Below are positions 17,543 through 28,631 of a stretch of 64,000 bases of DNA, one piece after another. Origin of the DNA: Ignavibacteriales bacterium (GTDB lineage: Bacteria; Bacteroidota; Ignavibacteria; Ignavibacteriales; Melioribacteraceae); the NCBI GenBank assembly GCA_021740915.1, contig JAIOYW010000008.1, forward strand, positions 1 through 64,000, given 5' to 3'. A model generated the notes under the pieces. That model did no database searches. It had not been told where the DNA came from and worked only from the letters and a program-made list of their open reading frames with translations. The first letter of the stretch is position 1. Each line of letters opens with the position of its first letter. The position numbers and the translations under genes are program-made.

Positions 17543-17761
17543 ATGGAACAACAGAAAGAAAAAGCAATTGATGTTGAAAAGCTTTTAAGCAATAAGCTTA
17601 AAGGGGTCAGCGTGGCAGCGCTTGAAAGCGGAGTTGCAAAGGTAATTAGTGAACTGGTGGGTGAAGATTATAAATGCACAATTGGCGAGGTTAAATATAC
17701 TCTGTTTAGCGGTGCGGATTTTCACGTTAAGATTGAACTGACATATAATCCACAAAGTTAA
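17543..17761 (+). CDS. Conserved-looking small protein, 72 aa
   Basis: A 72-residue soluble protein, mixed alpha then beta by inspection. The first half is charged and helical ([17 protein letters not shown]); the second half alternates hydrophobic and polar residues and ends in [10 protein letters not shown] ribosome site AAAGG precedes the ATG by 9 bp, and a strong terminator begins 8 bp after the stop, which supports a real gene. I do not recognise the family. It may be co-transcribed with the phosphohexomutase gene. Confidence 0.65.
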   Translation: MEQQKEKAIDVEKLLSNKLKGVSVAALESGVAKVISELVGEDYKCTIGEVKYTLFSGADFHVKIELTYNPQS

Positions 17762-17768
17762 TAAAATC

Positions 17769-17802
17769 AATAATCCCCCGCTCGCCGGGGGATTATTTGT
17801 TA
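17769..17802 (+). terminator. Strong GC-rich hairpin terminator
   Basis: A perfect 12-bp stem (17769-17780 with 17786-17797, core CCCCCG) with a CTCGC loop is followed by TTGTT. It ends the transcript of the 72-residue gene. Confidence 0.85.
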
Positions 17803-17814
17803 AAAAGCAAAACA

Positions 17815-18048
17815 ATGTTTGAAAAAATAACTAAAATTCTGGCATTTCCTTTTGTTCTGATAATCAAAATTTATCAGATTTTTATTTCCCCGCTGCTTCC
17901 TCCATCATGCCGATATTCACCGACATGCTCACATTATACTTTGGAAGCCTTGAAAAAATACGGTGTTTTCAAGGGCGGGTGGCTCGGCATTAAACGTATC
18001 TCAAGATGCCATCCCTGGGGAGGCAGCGGATACGATCCGGTCCCCTGA
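17815..18048 (+). CDS. yidD: Membrane protein insertion efficiency factor YidD
   Basis: A 77-residue YidD homologue, which helps the YidC insertase place proteins in the inner membrane. Signatures are [34 protein letters not shown] and [15 protein letters not shown] choose the ATG at 17815. An in-frame TTG at 17797 lies inside the stem and tail of the preceding terminator and adds six residues not typical of the family. yidC, rnpA and rpmH, the usual neighbours, are absent here. Its stop is 2 bp from the end of convergent topA. Confidence 0.92.
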   Translation: MFEKITKILAFPFVLIIKIYQIFISPLLPPSCRYSPTCSHYTLEALKKYGVFKGGWLGIKRISRCHPWGGSGYDPVP

Positions 18049-18050
18049 TA

Positions 18051-20384
18051 TTATTTTTTCCTGCCCCCCGATTTTTTTACAGCGGGCGATTTCTTTCCGC
18101 CAGTCTCTGCAATAAGTTTTCTGATTTCATCCAAAGTAAGTTCTTTTGGATCTTTTCCCTTGGGAATTTTTATATTCTCTTTGCCGGCTTTGATAAAGGG
18201 TCCCCATCTTCCATTGAGCACCTGTATATCCGGAGCGTCCTCGAAAGATTTTATGTTTCTCTCCAACTCGGTTTTTCGTTTTGCTTCAATAATGCCAATT
18301 ACGTCTTCTATTTCCACAGTATAGGGGTCGTGTCCTTTTCCCAGAGAATAGAATTTATTGTCGTGTTTAGCATAAGGACCGAATCGTCCAATCGAGATGC
18401 TTACCGCCTTCTCTTCAAAAACCCCAATATTGCGGGGGAGTCTGAAAAGACTTAACGCTTCCGCCAGCGTAATTGTTTCCAGCCTTTGCCCAGGACGAAG
18501 CGATGCAAACTGCGGCTTTGCCTCCGGATCATCGGGATCGGTTAACTGAGCTACAGGGCCGAACCTTGCAAGTCGTACAGTAACCAATTTTCCAGAGGGG
18601 TCGTTACCCAGCGTTCTTTCACCTTTAACTTTTTCACTCGATTCTATTGTTTCTTTTACGCTCTCGTGGAATGGCTCATAAAAATCTCTTAACATTTCAT
18701 TCCAGACGAGTTTTCCCTGCGCAATATCATCAAGTTCTTTTTCCACGGCGGCAGTAAATTTGAAGTCGAGAATCCGGGGAAAATTTTGGATTAAAAAATC
18801 ATTAACCAGCATAGCAACATCCGAGGGGAAGAGTTTGGACTTTTCTGCCCCGAAATTTTCTGACTTATCCATTGCCGTGATCTTACCTTTTGCATCGAGA
18901 GTAAGACTACGGTATTTTCTTTCTGATCCCGGACGATCTTCTTTGTTTACGTAGCCTCTCTTCTGAATCGTGCTAATAGTCGGAGCATAAGTTGAAGGTC
19001 TTCCAATACCCAGTTCTTCTAATTTCCGAACAAGAGTGGCTTCGGTATATCTAGCGGATGGACGGGAGAATCTTTCAGATGCGTTTATGTGATCCATATT
19101 TAGCTTTTCACCTTCCCTTACAACGGGTAGCATCTCATTGTCCTCTTCCTGACTATCTTCATCATCGCTTGATTCAAGATACACCTTTAAAAACCCATCA
19201 AATTTTATTACTTCACCCTGAGCCGTGAAGTACTCTTTCCTGGTGGAAACATTAATTTTAATTGTTGTGCGTTCTAATGCTGCGTCTTTCATCTGTGAAG
19301 CGACAGTTCTTTTCCATATCAGATCGTATAACAATTTTTCTTCACGAGAGCCTTCCACATTTTTTGTTTCAAAATAAGTTGGGCGGATTGCTTCATGGGC
19401 TTCCTGCGCTGTTTCCGATTTTGTCTTAAATCGGCGGGGATGAGAGTATTCTTTCCCAAAATCATCAGAGATAATTTGGGCTGCATGAGCAATTGCCTGT
19501 TCTGAAAGATTCACAGAATCGGTTCGCATATATGTTATTTTGCCCGACTCATAGAGTTTCTGTGCGACCAGCATAGTTCTCGAAACTGAAAATCTGTATT
19601 TTCTTGAAGCCTCCTGCTGTAAGGTCGAAGTTGTAAAAGGCGGAGCAGGTGACTTTTTGACGGGCTTTTTTTCAAGAGAACTGACACTGAAAAGAGCGTC
19701 ACGACACATTTCGAGGAAACTGGATGCGTCTTTTTCGTTATCAAACTTCTCGGATAATTCTGCACGGATTGGTTTTTTAGCATCACGAGTATAAAACAAA
19801 GCTGTTACACGGAATTTTGATTCAGAATTAAAAGCATCGATTTCCCTTTCCCGCTCAACGATCAGCCTGACCGCAACTGATTGCACTCTCCCGGCAGAAA
19901 GTGAAGACTTGACTTTTCTCCATAGAACCGGTGATATTTCAAAACCAACAAGCCGGTCAAGTATCCTTCTTGCCTGTTGTGAATAGACAAGATTCGTATC
20001 GACTCTTCTTGCTGTTTTTATTGCATTAACGATTGCTTCTTTTGTGATTTCATTAAAGACAATTCTTTTCGTTTTTGAAATATCGAGATTCAACACCTCG
20101 GCGAGATGCCATGAAATTGCTTCACCCTCACGGTCCTCGTCAGTTGCAAGCCAGACTGTTTCACTCTTTGCAGATAATTTTTTTAAATCAGAAACCACCT
20201 GCTTTTTATCTGCCGGAACTTCATAAAGTGGATTGAAGCCATTTTCTATCTCAACGCCATTCTGTTTTCGCGTCAGGTCCCTGATGTGTCCATAACTGGA
20301 TACAACATGGTAATCGGCGCCAAGAAATTTTTCAATCGTCTTGGCTTTAGCCGGCGATTCTACTATTACAAGATTTTTTATCAT
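18051..20384 (-). CDS. topA: DNA topoisomerase I
   Basis: A 777-residue type IA topoisomerase that relaxes negative supercoils. The Toprim domain begins NLVIVESPAKAKTIEKFLG and has TDEDREGE at 81-88. The catalytic tyrosine is Y285 in GKITYMRTDSVNLS. Instead of Cys4 zinc fingers, the C-terminus carries two topoisomerase C-terminal repeats (GRFGPYAKHDNKFYSLGKG and GRWGPFIKAGKENIKIPKG) and ends in a lysine-rich tail. This tail type is usual in several Bacteroidota-related groups. It is a single gene, divergent from pyrE. Confidence 0.97.
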   Translation of the reverse strand: MIKNLVIVESPAKAKTIEKFLGADYHVVSSYGHIRDLTRKQNGVEIENGFNPLYEVPADKKQVVSDLKKLSAKSETVWLATDEDREGEAISWHLAEVLNLDISKTKRIVFNEITKEAIVNAIKTARRVDTNLVYSQQARRILDRLVGFEISPVLWRKVKSSLSAGRVQSVAVRLIVEREREIDAFNSESKFRVTALFYTRDAKKPIRAELSEKFDNEKDASSFLEMCRDALFSVSSLEKKPVKKSPAPPFTTSTLQQEASRKYRFSVSRTMLVAQKLYESGKITYMRTDSVNLSEQAIAHAAQIISDDFGKEYSHPRRFKTKSETAQEAHEAIRPTYFETKNVEGSREEKLLYDLIWKRTVASQMKDAALERTTIKINVSTRKEYFTAQGEVIKFDGFLKVYLESSDDEDSQEEDNEMLPVVREGEKLNMDHINASERFSRPSARYTEATLVRKLEELGIGRPSTYAPTISTIQKRGYVNKEDRPGSERKYRSLTLDAKGKITAMDKSENFGAEKSKLFPSDVAMLVNDFLIQNFPRILDFKFTAAVEKELDDIAQGKLVWNEMLRDFYEPFHESVKETIESSEKVKGERTLGNDPSGKLVTVRLARFGPVAQLTDPDDPEAKPQFASLRPGQRLETITLAEALSLFRLPRNIGVFEEKAVSISIGRFGPYAKHDNKFYSLGKGHDPYTVEIEDVIGIIEAKRKTELERNIKSFEDAPDIQVLNGRWGPFIKAGKENIKIPKGKDPKELTLDEIRKLIAETGGKKSPAVKKSGGRKK

Positions 20385-20649
20385 ACATTAAATTGTTTTA
20401 AACGGATTGGCAAGATATAGGTTAATTAGTTATTATTCAAAAGCAATTTCAGATAATTCTCTGGTTTTAACAGACAATTCCATTTTTTCTTGAAATTCGA
20501 TTGTGTTTTGAAATTAGGCAAATAAAACGAGTTAATGAAAATTATTATCGGGATTAATCATGCAGAGTGGCTTTTGGTAAAAGATTTCATTAAAAAAAAT
20601 CATTTTGTAACTTTACTCTTAATATTATTTAAAAATACCATAAACGAAA

Positions 20650-21174
20650 ATGACTAAAACAGATCTTGCCAGAAAAATTTATGAATTATCATATCTGACC
20701 GGCAGCTTTTTACTCCGCTCCGGGCAAATCTCAAATGAATATTTTGATAAGTATCAGTTTGAGTCGAATCCCGGGATTCTTAGTGAAATTTGCAACCAGA
20801 TGATTCCACTTATTCCCGAAAACACAGAAGTACTTGCCGGATTGGAGATGGGCGGTATTCCGATTTCAACCACACTTGCCTTAAAAACAGGGATGAATAC
20901 GATCTTTGTGCGAAAAAAAGCTAAAGAATACGGCACATGCAAAATAGCTGAAGGCGCCCAATTTGATAACAAAAGAGTGTGCATTATTGAGGATGTTGTT
21001 ACTACGGGCGGACAGATAATTGAAAGTGCCATTGAATTACGAAATGCCGGAGCCGTTGTTTCTCATGTGCTCTGTGTTATTGTCCGCGATCAAAGGGCTT
21101 TCACGAATCTTGGTGATGCCGGATTGACGCTGGTGCCGCTCTTTTCAATGCAGGAAATAAAAGCACTGCTCTAA
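20650..21174 (+). CDS. pyrE: Orotate phosphoribosyltransferase
   Basis: A 174-residue PyrE, which makes orotidine 5'-phosphate from orotate and PRPP in pyrimidine synthesis. The PRPP-binding signature VCIIEDVVTTGGQIIESA is present, as are GLEMGGIPISTTLA and FVRKKAKEYGTCK. It is slightly shorter than enterobacterial PyrE but normal for this branch. Its last 4 bases overlap the end of the convergent lipoprotein gene. No other pyr gene is nearby. Confidence 0.94.
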   Translation: MTKTDLARKIYELSYLTGSFLLRSGQISNEYFDKYQFESNPGILSEICNQMIPLIPENTEVLAGLEMGGIPISTTLALKTGMNTIFVRKKAKEYGTCKIAEGAQFDNKRVCIIEDVVTTGGQIIESAIELRNAGAVVSHVLCVIVRDQRAFTNLGDAGLTLVPLFSMQEIKALL

Positions 21175-22409
21175 TAATTTCGTTTATAAACAGCATTGTT
21201 TCCCAAAAGATAATTACCTGACGGAACAAGAACTTCACCCGGATATGAAGATTTGGTGATTATTGCAACGGTTCGGAATGAAGTGTGAATATTTCCGGCA
21301 AAAACCGCCGCTGATCCATCATGATAATAATTTGTGCCGTATGCTTTATCCCCGTTAATTGTATATATCGACCCATCAGCAGAAAAAAAACCGTCTTCAA
21401 CAGGTTTTGAAGGATCGGAGATATTAACTTTTTTATACTCATAATTCCCCCCGTATGACCCGTGTTTTGAGCGCAGCACAACATAATTTTCAAAGATAAA
21501 TCCATATTGATATTCATATTCTAATCCATGATAAACTAAAATTGGTTTAGCAGGGTCACTTATATCAAAAACGCATGGGAGACAATCACTATTGCCAAAT
21601 CCAATCAGGTAATTTCCGCTTGTTGTCAGATCAGTAATGTAAAACTTGCCAATCGAAGAAAGAAGTCTCGCCGTGGAGGTATTACCCGTGCTGTGAATCT
21701 CAAGATTTCCGGCTTGCCATGCGTCAGCACTGAACATCAGGGTGTCTTTTATTGTGAATGCATTCAAGTATTTCTCTAAGTCGAAAGTGGCAGCAAATAA
21801 AGGTGACGAGGGATTTACAATAGAATACTGAAAAACACCTTCTTCATGTGTCGCAATATATAAGCTTTTGTTCTGAATCAGTATCTTTCTGCCAGTCGGG
21901 GCAACGCTGCTCGCACCGAGTAGTACCGCTATCCCTGATTGAAGAGAATAATATCTGTAATCGCCAGTGTAGGAGATAGTGATAAAATTTCCTGCTTCTG
22001 AAAACACAACCTTATCACCTGAGAATTCACCGGATTTTTCGTATTCATACTCAGTTTTTCTAAGTATAATAGTTCTTTCAAACTGCCCGTTATAGATTTG
22101 CGGAAAATAATTTGTTTTATACACAGCAAAACCCTGGGCAGCAGAATTTGCGGGGATAGACGCAGTGCCGTCAAACCCGGTTGAAACCTTAAAATAATCC
22201 CAATCGATACCGCCTTCCAGTACAGCGCCTTCAACCGGACTTCCTTCCTGGTCGGTAACCCTGATCATTACTGGTCTGCCGGGATCAACAATTTCATTCT
22301 GACACGAAATAATAAACCCGGTAATTATTAGCAGGAGCAGAAACCTGTACGTTCTTAAGGTAATTGTCAATTTAATTGAATTTAATATGTCTGATTTGAT
22401 CCGCCTCAT
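21171..22409 (-). CDS. Lipoprotein with beta-propeller-like repeats
   Basis: A 412-residue exported lipoprotein; the lipobox is FIISC. After the Cys there is a short carboxypeptidase-regulatory-like domain (VTDQEGSPVEGAVLEGG). It is followed by repeated units of the form NPSSPLF, DPAKPILV, DPSKPVED, typical of LVIVD-type beta-propellers found on bacterial surfaces. Probably faces the periplasm or the outside. The ATG at 22409 lies within the upstream gene; a TTG at 22370, directly after that gene's stop, would give a better-sized 23-residue signal peptide. Function unknown. Confidence 0.75.
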   Translation of the reverse strand: MRRIKSDILNSIKLTITLRTYRFLLLLIITGFIISCQNEIVDPGRPVMIRVTDQEGSPVEGAVLEGGIDWDYFKVSTGFDGTASIPANSAAQGFAVYKTNYFPQIYNGQFERTIILRKTEYEYEKSGEFSGDKVVFSEAGNFITISYTGDYRYYSLQSGIAVLLGASSVAPTGRKILIQNKSLYIATHEEGVFQYSIVNPSSPLFAATFDLEKYLNAFTIKDTLMFSADAWQAGNLEIHSTGNTSTARLLSSIGKFYITDLTTSGNYLIGFGNSDCLPCVFDISDPAKPILVYHGLEYEYQYGFIFENYVVLRSKHGSYGGNYEYKKVNISDPSKPVEDGFFSADGSIYTINGDKAYGTNYYHDGSAAVFAGNIHTSFRTVAIITKSSYPGEVLVPSGNYLLGNNAVYKRNY

Positions 22410-22737
22410 ATTTATTTGACTCCGGGTTGTAAACGCGTTTCCAGTAATAGACTATGTATGTCTCATCCGGGTGAAAGTCCGTGGGCAATTCAACAGCAAT
22501 AGCCGAGAAGGCAGGCACCTGAGGGCACGAATCACAAACGGCAGGTGCCCATAGAATCAGAGGAGCAATTTTCTCGGCAGCCATAAAATAATAAACAGTT
22601 GCATTGGAATTGTTTTTTATCCTCAGCTCATTTCCGGATTGTCTGATTTCAATTTCATTATCAGGAGTCAATAGATTTTCGTTGCAGGCGATTAGGATCA
22701 GGCTTAAAAACAAAGCACAACGAATGATTTTATTCAT
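22372..22737 (-). CDS. Small lipoprotein of unknown function
   Basis: A 121-residue lipoprotein with the lipobox LILIAC (Cys18). The mature region looks like a single beta-sandwich domain and has two Cys (CDSC) that could form a disulfide. It overlaps the ATG-started form of the next gene by 38 bp and probably shares a transcript with it. Sequence alone gives no function. A role at the outer membrane together with the beta-propeller lipoprotein is a reasonable guess. Confidence 0.68.
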   Translation of the reverse strand: MNKIIRCALFLSLILIACNENLLTPDNEIEIRQSGNELRIKNNSNATVYYFMAAEKIAPLILWAPAVCDSCPQVPAFSAIAVELPTDFHPDETYIVYYWKRVYNPESNKYEADQIRHIKFN

Positions 22738-22831
22738 GTTTTTTTCACCAACAATTCTTTATCCATATTTACAATTATTATTGAAAGGGTTCAAGGTATT
22801 TTTAAGCCTCTTTAACTCATCTGCAATAATT

Positions 22832-23806
22832 TTAGTTCTCCTGGTTAATCTCCGCGAAATCTTCCGGCCGTTCGGTAATTGAGTCTTTCCTCACAACAGG
22901 CAGCACTTTTCTTTCTCTGTAAAGCTGGCCGATTTCCGCACCGAGGATGAAAAGAACAGAAGCATAATAAATCCAGAATGCAATGCCTGCCAAGAGAGCA
23001 TAGGTGCCGTAAATTCTATTATATGTTGAAAAATGGTTTATGTAATAACCAAAAAAATAGCGGGCCAACTCCCACAATACAGTTGTCCAGAAGGCAGAAA
23101 CAAGGGGCACCCTTCTTTTAAGTTTTTCGTAGGGGATTATATAATAAAACAGAAAAAAAATCAGAAAGATTAATAGAGTTGAGGTGATTGAGATAACTAC
23201 GTTCCAGAACAAATCAAGTCGAAGATATTCAAAACCAGAAAATCTGTCTGCAATTTCAGTAAAAAGATTAAAAACGGGCAAAATTAATATTGAGAAAAAC
23301 AGGAAAATGATCAACAGCAGCACCATCCCGAAATCACGAAGTTTACCGATAAGTGCGTGTTTATCCGTCGTCACTCCAAAAATGCTGTTTAGAACTGTGC
23401 GCATACTGCTGAAAAGACCGCTTGAGGCGAAAAGTAAACCAACAATACCGATTACTGCGGCACTGTTTTTATATTCAACAACATCGGGTAGTCTCGACAT
23501 CAGGATTTTGCTTGTGTATTCTGCATAATCCGGGTAAGGGATCATCATGTTTATCAGCATCTGGATTTGATTCTCAACTTCGGTTGATTCAAGCAGGTTT
23601 CCCAGAATAGATAGAATTATCAGCAGTAGCGGTATGATGCAGATAAAAATTGAAAAAGCCAATCCTCCCGCTGTAAGGAAAAGATGGTTTTTATCCATCC
23701 TGGTATAAATGCCGCCAAAATAATGAGCTATGATATGAAATAGATTTTTTAGGGTGCGGACTGGAAAATAACCAAGCAACGCCCTGAAAATCTTAAACTT
23801 TAACAT
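22832..23806 (-). CDS. YihY/virulence factor BrkB family membrane protein
   Basis: A 324-residue inner-membrane protein of the YihY/BrkB family (once called RNase BN). The family features are an N-terminal amphipathic segment and about six hydrophobic segments, the first after residue 45 ([20 protein letters not shown]), with the conserved ending [18 protein letters not shown]. The exact role of the family is not established; envelope or transport functions have been proposed. It overlaps the end of purL by 14 bp, so it is translated from the same message. Confidence 0.88.
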   Translation of the reverse strand: MLKFKIFRALLGYFPVRTLKNLFHIIAHYFGGIYTRMDKNHLFLTAGGLAFSIFICIIPLLLIILSILGNLLESTEVENQIQMLINMMIPYPDYAEYTSKILMSRLPDVVEYKNSAAVIGIVGLLFASSGLFSSMRTVLNSIFGVTTDKHALIGKLRDFGMVLLLIIFLFFSILILPVFNLFTEIADRFSGFEYLRLDLFWNVVISITSTLLIFLIFFLFYYIIPYEKLKRRVPLVSAFWTTVLWELARYFFGYYINHFSTYNRIYGTYALLAGIAFWIYYASVLFILGAEIGQLYRERKVLPVVRKDSITERPEDFAEINQEN

Positions 23807-26021
23807 TCATTATCCCTGATATTGTATTAAAATATATATCTGCAAGTTCTTCAAGCCGGAACGAATACCTGTCATTTATATCCAGCGAATCACCACCGGT
23901 TATACCGAGTAAAATAAAAGGAAACCCGGAAGCTGACACAAACTTTTCGAAATCTTTTTTCTTTTCTTGAGAGACGGAAACAATTACTCTTGTCTGCGAC
24001 TCGGAAAAGAACGAAAAATCCTCTCTCGTCCCTACTGGTATGTTTACTTTTGCGCCTGTCATTGAGTTATTTCGAATAATACAACATTCAGCAAGTGCAC
24101 ATAATATTCCGCCTTCTGTTATATCATGTGCCGATTGAATTAGTCCCTCACGTATTAGATTGAACAGGGTATCCTGAAGTTGTTTTTCGAGCAGCAGATC
24201 TATTCCGGGCGAATTTCCCTCGACAAGCCCATGAATTACTTTAAGATATTCACTGCCTCCAAGCTCTTCTTTATCGGTGCCAAGCAGATAGACCGAGTCC
24301 CCGCTGTTTCTGAAATACGACTCAGTTATATGTGACGGTTTTTCTATAAGTCCAACCATGCCTATTGTAGGTGTTGGATAAACTGAGCTCTCAGGGCTTT
24401 CATTATAGAAACTGACATTTCCGCCAGTTACCGGAGTTTGAAGTATTCGGCATGCTTCCGCCATTCCTTCGACAGCTTCTTTGAATGTCCAGTAAACTTC
24501 CGGCTTGTAAGGATTTCCAAAATTAAGACAATTTGTCACACCAAGAGGCACTCCGCCGGAACAGACAACATTTCTTGCTGACTCAGCAACTGCAATCATT
24601 GCCCCCCTGCGCGGATTCAGAAAAACATATCTGCCATTACAATCAGTTTTAACAGCCAGCGCTTTGTCTGTGTCCTTTATCCTGATAACAGCAGCATCAC
24701 AGCCTGGGCCCACAACCGTGTTCGTTCGAACCATTGAATCGTATTGTTCATAAACCCATTGTTTTGAAACGATATTAAGCGAAGAGAAAACCTTGAAAAA
24801 AGTATTTTCAATAGATTCAGCCTGGGGAATCTTTTGGAAATTAAAACTATGTTTTTTGTCAAGATATTCCGGCTTTTTTGTCTCCCTGTAGTAAACCGGG
24901 GCACCGCCGCCGAGGACTAAATGATCGGCATCAAGGGTTGCTTTCCGTTCTCCATAGTAGTCTATTTCAAGAATGTTTTCATCGGTAACATAGCCGATTG
25001 TCTCACAATTGAGATCCCACTTATCGAAAATCTTTTTTACATCGGCTTCGTGTTCTTTTTTGGCAACAACCAACATTCTTTCCTGGCTCTCTGAAAGCAT
25101 GATTTCATATGATGTCATACCCGACTCGCGGAGGGGAACATGCTGCAAGTCGATTTTCATGCCTGATTTTCCTCTTGCACTCATCTCGGAAGTTGAACAG
25201 GCAATTCCTGCCGCGCCCATATCCTGAATACCAATTATAATATCTTCCTTTATTATTTCGAGAGTTGCTTCAAGCAGAAGTTTTTCGGTGAAAGGATCTC
25301 CAACCTGCACGGAAGGGCGCTTGGCTTCTGACTTTGCTGAGATTTCTTCCGATGCGAATGTTGCCCCATGAATCCCATCCCGGCCCGTCGAGGAGCCGAC
25401 TATCATCACAGGATTTCCTGCCCCTTTTGCCGTTGCAGTCGCAGTCTGGTTCGTTTTAACGATACCAACCGCCATGGCATTTACCAGCGGATTACCTTTG
25501 TATGATTCATCAAAATAAACCTCACCTGCAACAGTGGGTACACCAAAACAATTCCCATAGTCGCCTATCCCTTTAACAACCCCCTCAAAAAGATATTTTG
25601 TTCTGGGATCATCAAGGTTTCCAAACCGGAGCGAGTTTAAAGCCGCAATGGGTCTTGCCCCCATAGTGAAAATATCACGAAGGATTCCCCCGACACCTGT
25701 TGCAGCACCCTGATAAGGCTCCACAGCGGAAGGATGGTTGTGGCTTTCAATTTTGAAGCAAACAGCGAGTCCATCTCCAATGTCTATTAGTCCTGCATTC
25801 TCTTCGCCTGCACCAACGAGTACTCTACCCCCATCTTTCGGGAGTGTTTTAAGTAAAGCAATTGAATTTTTATAACTGCAATGCTCACTCCACATCACAC
25901 TATAAACCCCAAGCTCAGTGAAGTTTGGCGCTCTCCCGAGTTTATTTATAATCCAGGAATATTCTTCTTCTGTTAATCCATGTTCCAGAGCCGATTCGAG
26001 GGTTACTAAAGGTTCTATCAT
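23793..26021 (-). CDS. purL: Phosphoribosylformylglycinamidine synthase subunit PurL
   Basis: PurL is the FGAM synthase catalytic subunit of purine synthesis, working with PurQ and PurS. At 742 residues it is the small form. Signatures are [45 protein letters not shown] and [15 protein letters not shown] place the start at the ATG at 26021, giving [15 protein letters not shown], which aligns with other PurLs; a longer frame to 26108 adds 29 basic residues with no family match. purQ and purS are not in the window. The gene overlaps the downstream yihY-type gene. Confidence 0.96.
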   Translation of the reverse strand: MIEPLVTLESALEHGLTEEEYSWIINKLGRAPNFTELGVYSVMWSEHCSYKNSIALLKTLPKDGGRVLVGAGEENAGLIDIGDGLAVCFKIESHNHPSAVEPYQGAATGVGGILRDIFTMGARPIAALNSLRFGNLDDPRTKYLFEGVVKGIGDYGNCFGVPTVAGEVYFDESYKGNPLVNAMAVGIVKTNQTATATAKGAGNPVMIVGSSTGRDGIHGATFASEEISAKSEAKRPSVQVGDPFTEKLLLEATLEIIKEDIIIGIQDMGAAGIACSTSEMSARGKSGMKIDLQHVPLRESGMTSYEIMLSESQERMLVVAKKEHEADVKKIFDKWDLNCETIGYVTDENILEIDYYGERKATLDADHLVLGGGAPVYYRETKKPEYLDKKHSFNFQKIPQAESIENTFFKVFSSLNIVSKQWVYEQYDSMVRTNTVVGPGCDAAVIRIKDTDKALAVKTDCNGRYVFLNPRRGAMIAVAESARNVVCSGGVPLGVTNCLNFGNPYKPEVYWTFKEAVEGMAEACRILQTPVTGGNVSFYNESPESSVYPTPTIGMVGLIEKPSHITESYFRNSGDSVYLLGTDKEELGGSEYLKVIHGLVEGNSPGIDLLLEKQLQDTLFNLIREGLIQSAHDITEGGILCALAECCIIRNNSMTGAKVNIPVGTREDFSFFSESQTRVIVSVSQEKKKDFEKFVSASGFPFILLGITGGDSLDINDRYSFRLEELADIYFNTISGIMNVKV

Positions 26022-26204
26022 TTTACACCGAATATTTTTATTACACAAAATAATATTTTCTCCGGTCTTTTTTCTGCGGCAGATTGACCACCTGCCATGC
26101 TGATACATTTTTACAGGACTAAACCGATGACAAAATTCTCCAAATCATTATATTTTACAAACTGTTTTACCGATTATGCGTCTAACTTATAAACGGAGAA
26201 TTCT

Positions 26205-28631
26205 GTGAAAATGATCTCGTTCAGAGCCCGCATCTGGATAATGATTGCTCTGATGAGTGGTGCAGGGATTCTGTTTATCTATCCCTATACAACTTACGAT
26301 GCGATAAGAATAAACATCACCCGGGAAGAGGCAGAGAAAAAAGCGAAAGAGTTTCTTAACAAAATTGATATTAATGCCGGAGAATTTTATATTGAAACCA
26401 CTGTTGAGCGTGGTGGCAGAAATTCCGGCTATTTGCTCCAAAAATCCGGAAATGAGGGGTTTGCTGAAAAGATTGAAGCTGGAAAAATGCCTTTGATTGG
26501 ATGGCAAATGTCTTTTCATAAGAATATTACCGCCTTCGTTCCCCAGTTAAACTATCGTATTTTTATTTCTTCGGATGGGAAATTGCTCTGGTATGACCGG
26601 ACAATCCCGGATACTACTGCAATAAATTCTCTCTCCAAATCTGATGCTTTAACTCTCATCGAAAACTTTATTAATAAATTTACAGGATTTGATGTCTCCG
26701 AATTCCAACTTACAAAAAGTAAAGAAGACAACCTTTCACAACGAATTGATTATACATTTCTGTGGGAAAAAGAGGAGACGAATCCTCCGGGAACATACAG
26801 ATTATCCGGAAAAGTTCAGGGGAATCAGGTTGGTTCATTAGGATATTCTTTTGAAATACCCGATGCGGAGAAAGCCCTGCTCGAAGACAATGAAGCATTG
26901 CTCATAACCGTCTCGGCGATTATAGTTTTCTTCCTTTTTCAGTTTGCAATATTTCTTTTTATGAAGAAATATCACGAAGGTGAGATCTGGCTGAAAATTG
27001 GGGTTAGTTTTTTCATAATTTATTACTTTATTTCATTTGTTGAGTTAATAAATTACTGGCCTGCAGTTGGCGAGGGGATTGTGACACCGACTGGAATTTT
27101 AACAAAAAAAATAATCGTTTTTATTGTCCAGGGATTCCTGGTTAATTTTATTATGAGCAGTCTCATCTTTGCCGGGTGGGCAGTCGGTGAATCCTTAACT
27201 CGCGGGGTCTGGTCATCAAAATTGAGCGGAATCGATGCTTTTATGAAATCAAAGATTCTCAGTCTGAGATCCGGCACATCATATTTTTATGGATTCATCA
27301 TCGCAGTTATTTTGGGCTTTACTCATCTGATTTCCAATTATTTTATGAACACACCAAATGCTTATATTTTTATGAATCCTACGAATATGTTGTCCGTATT
27401 CAACAGTTTCATTCCGGCATTGTATGTGGTCACTTCCGGGTTCACCACAGCAGTTCTGTCGAGTATCACCCTTACGTTTTTTGCAGTTGCCATAACTTAC
27501 GATAAATGGAAAAGCGCTAAGTTATCAGTTGTGTTCGGCGGATTATTTTATGTGTTTGGTGTAGTAATTGCTTTTGTTCCGCCGGCAGGTAATGTTTTCT
27601 GGCTAAATATTTTATTTTTCTTTTTACTGGGGGCGTTTTTTGCCATACTCTATATTAAATTTGACCTTCTTACCCTGCTGAGCACACAATTCCATCTGTA
27701 TATCCTCTTAAGCGCTTTTGTGCTGTTTAATCCCGACAATTTCTTTTATATGCTGAATTTCGCCGGATTATTGCTGATCCTCGGGATTGCCCCGGTAATT
27801 TATATTCTTAGCCTCATGAAAAAGGAAGACTTTGTTCTTGAAGACTATGGGGTTCCATCGCATATTAAAAGAATTTCTGAACGGGAAAGAATGCAGAAGG
27901 AATTGGAAATTGCAGCAAAAGTTCAATTGAGTCTTTTACCGAGAGAAGCACCCAAGTTGGATTCTTATGAAATTTCCTGCCTTTCTCTTCCGGCAAGAGA
28001 AGCTGGTGGAGATTATTATGATTTCGTAAAACTGGAAAAAAACAAAATCGGAATTGCAATTGGCGATGTTTCAGGAAAAGGTATCGGGGCGGCAATTTAT
28101 ATGACCCTGACCAAGGGTATTCTTCAGGCTCATGCTGAAGAAAACGCATCTCCCAAATCTGTTCTTTCGAAGGTAAATAAACTACTTTATAAAACAATTG
28201 AAAAGAATTCTTTTGTAAGTATGATTTATGCCGTTCTTGATACAACAACCCATAAAATGATATATTCAAGAGCCGGGCACAATCCTGCCATAATGGGAAG
28301 TGACAGGGAGATTGCCTCGAGGTTTCTTAAAAGCAAAGGAATTGCACTAGGACTTGAATACGGCAGTATTTTTGAGCAGGCGCTCTCGGAAGAGGAGATT
28401 AATTTTAATGTCGGGGATGAAATTGTTCTCTACACAGATGGATTTACAGAGGCTATGAACAATAAAAACGAAGAATACGGAGAAATACGGTTTACGGGAA
28501 TAATAAACGAGAACCTTGAAAAACCGGCACGTGAACTGATAAATATTATTCTTGAAGATGTCCACAAATTCACGGGCAATCATCCACAACATGACGATAT
28601 GACGATAGTAATTCTAAAAAGGATCAGATAA
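26205..28631 (+). CDS. Membrane-bound RsbU-type protein serine phosphatase
   Basis: An 808-residue regulator. Residues ~1-25 form a signal anchor, ~26-220 an extracytoplasmic region, ~225-535 about eight hydrophobic segments. A linker, ERERMQKELEIAAKVQLSLL, leads into a SpoIIE/PP2C domain (~580-808). Its metal-binding motifs AGGDYYDF and AIGDVSGKG, and the downstream TDGFTEA, are intact, so it should be active. Such enzymes dephosphorylate anti-sigma-factor antagonists and switch on stress sigma factors, but no antagonist or kinase gene is adjacent. GTG at 26205 has GGAGA at the ideal distance; ATG at 26211 is the alternative. Confidence 0.9.
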   Translation: MKMISFRARIWIMIALMSGAGILFIYPYTTYDAIRINITREEAEKKAKEFLNKIDINAGEFYIETTVERGGRNSGYLLQKSGNEGFAEKIEAGKMPLIGWQMSFHKNITAFVPQLNYRIFISSDGKLLWYDRTIPDTTAINSLSKSDALTLIENFINKFTGFDVSEFQLTKSKEDNLSQRIDYTFLWEKEETNPPGTYRLSGKVQGNQVGSLGYSFEIPDAEKALLEDNEALLITVSAIIVFFLFQFAIFLFMKKYHEGEIWLKIGVSFFIIYYFISFVELINYWPAVGEGIVTPTGILTKKIIVFIVQGFLVNFIMSSLIFAGWAVGESLTRGVWSSKLSGIDAFMKSKILSLRSGTSYFYGFIIAVILGFTHLISNYFMNTPNAYIFMNPTNMLSVFNSFIPALYVVTSGFTTAVLSSITLTFFAVAITYDKWKSAKLSVVFGGLFYVFGVVIAFVPPAGNVFWLNILFFFLLGAFFAILYIKFDLLTLLSTQFHLYILLSAFVLFNPDNFFYMLNFAGLLLILGIAPVIYILSLMKKEDFVLEDYGVPSHIKRISERERMQKELEIAAKVQLSLLPREAPKLDSYEISCLSLPAREAGGDYYDFVKLEKNKIGIAIGDVSGKGIGAAIYMTLTKGILQAHAEENASPKSVLSKVNKLLYKTIEKNSFVSMIYAVLDTTTHKMIYSRAGHNPAIMGSDREIASRFLKSKGIALGLEYGSIFEQALSEEEINFNVGDEIVLYTDGFTEAMNNKNEEYGEIRFTGIINENLEKPARELINIILEDVHKFTGNHPQHDDMTIVILKRIR

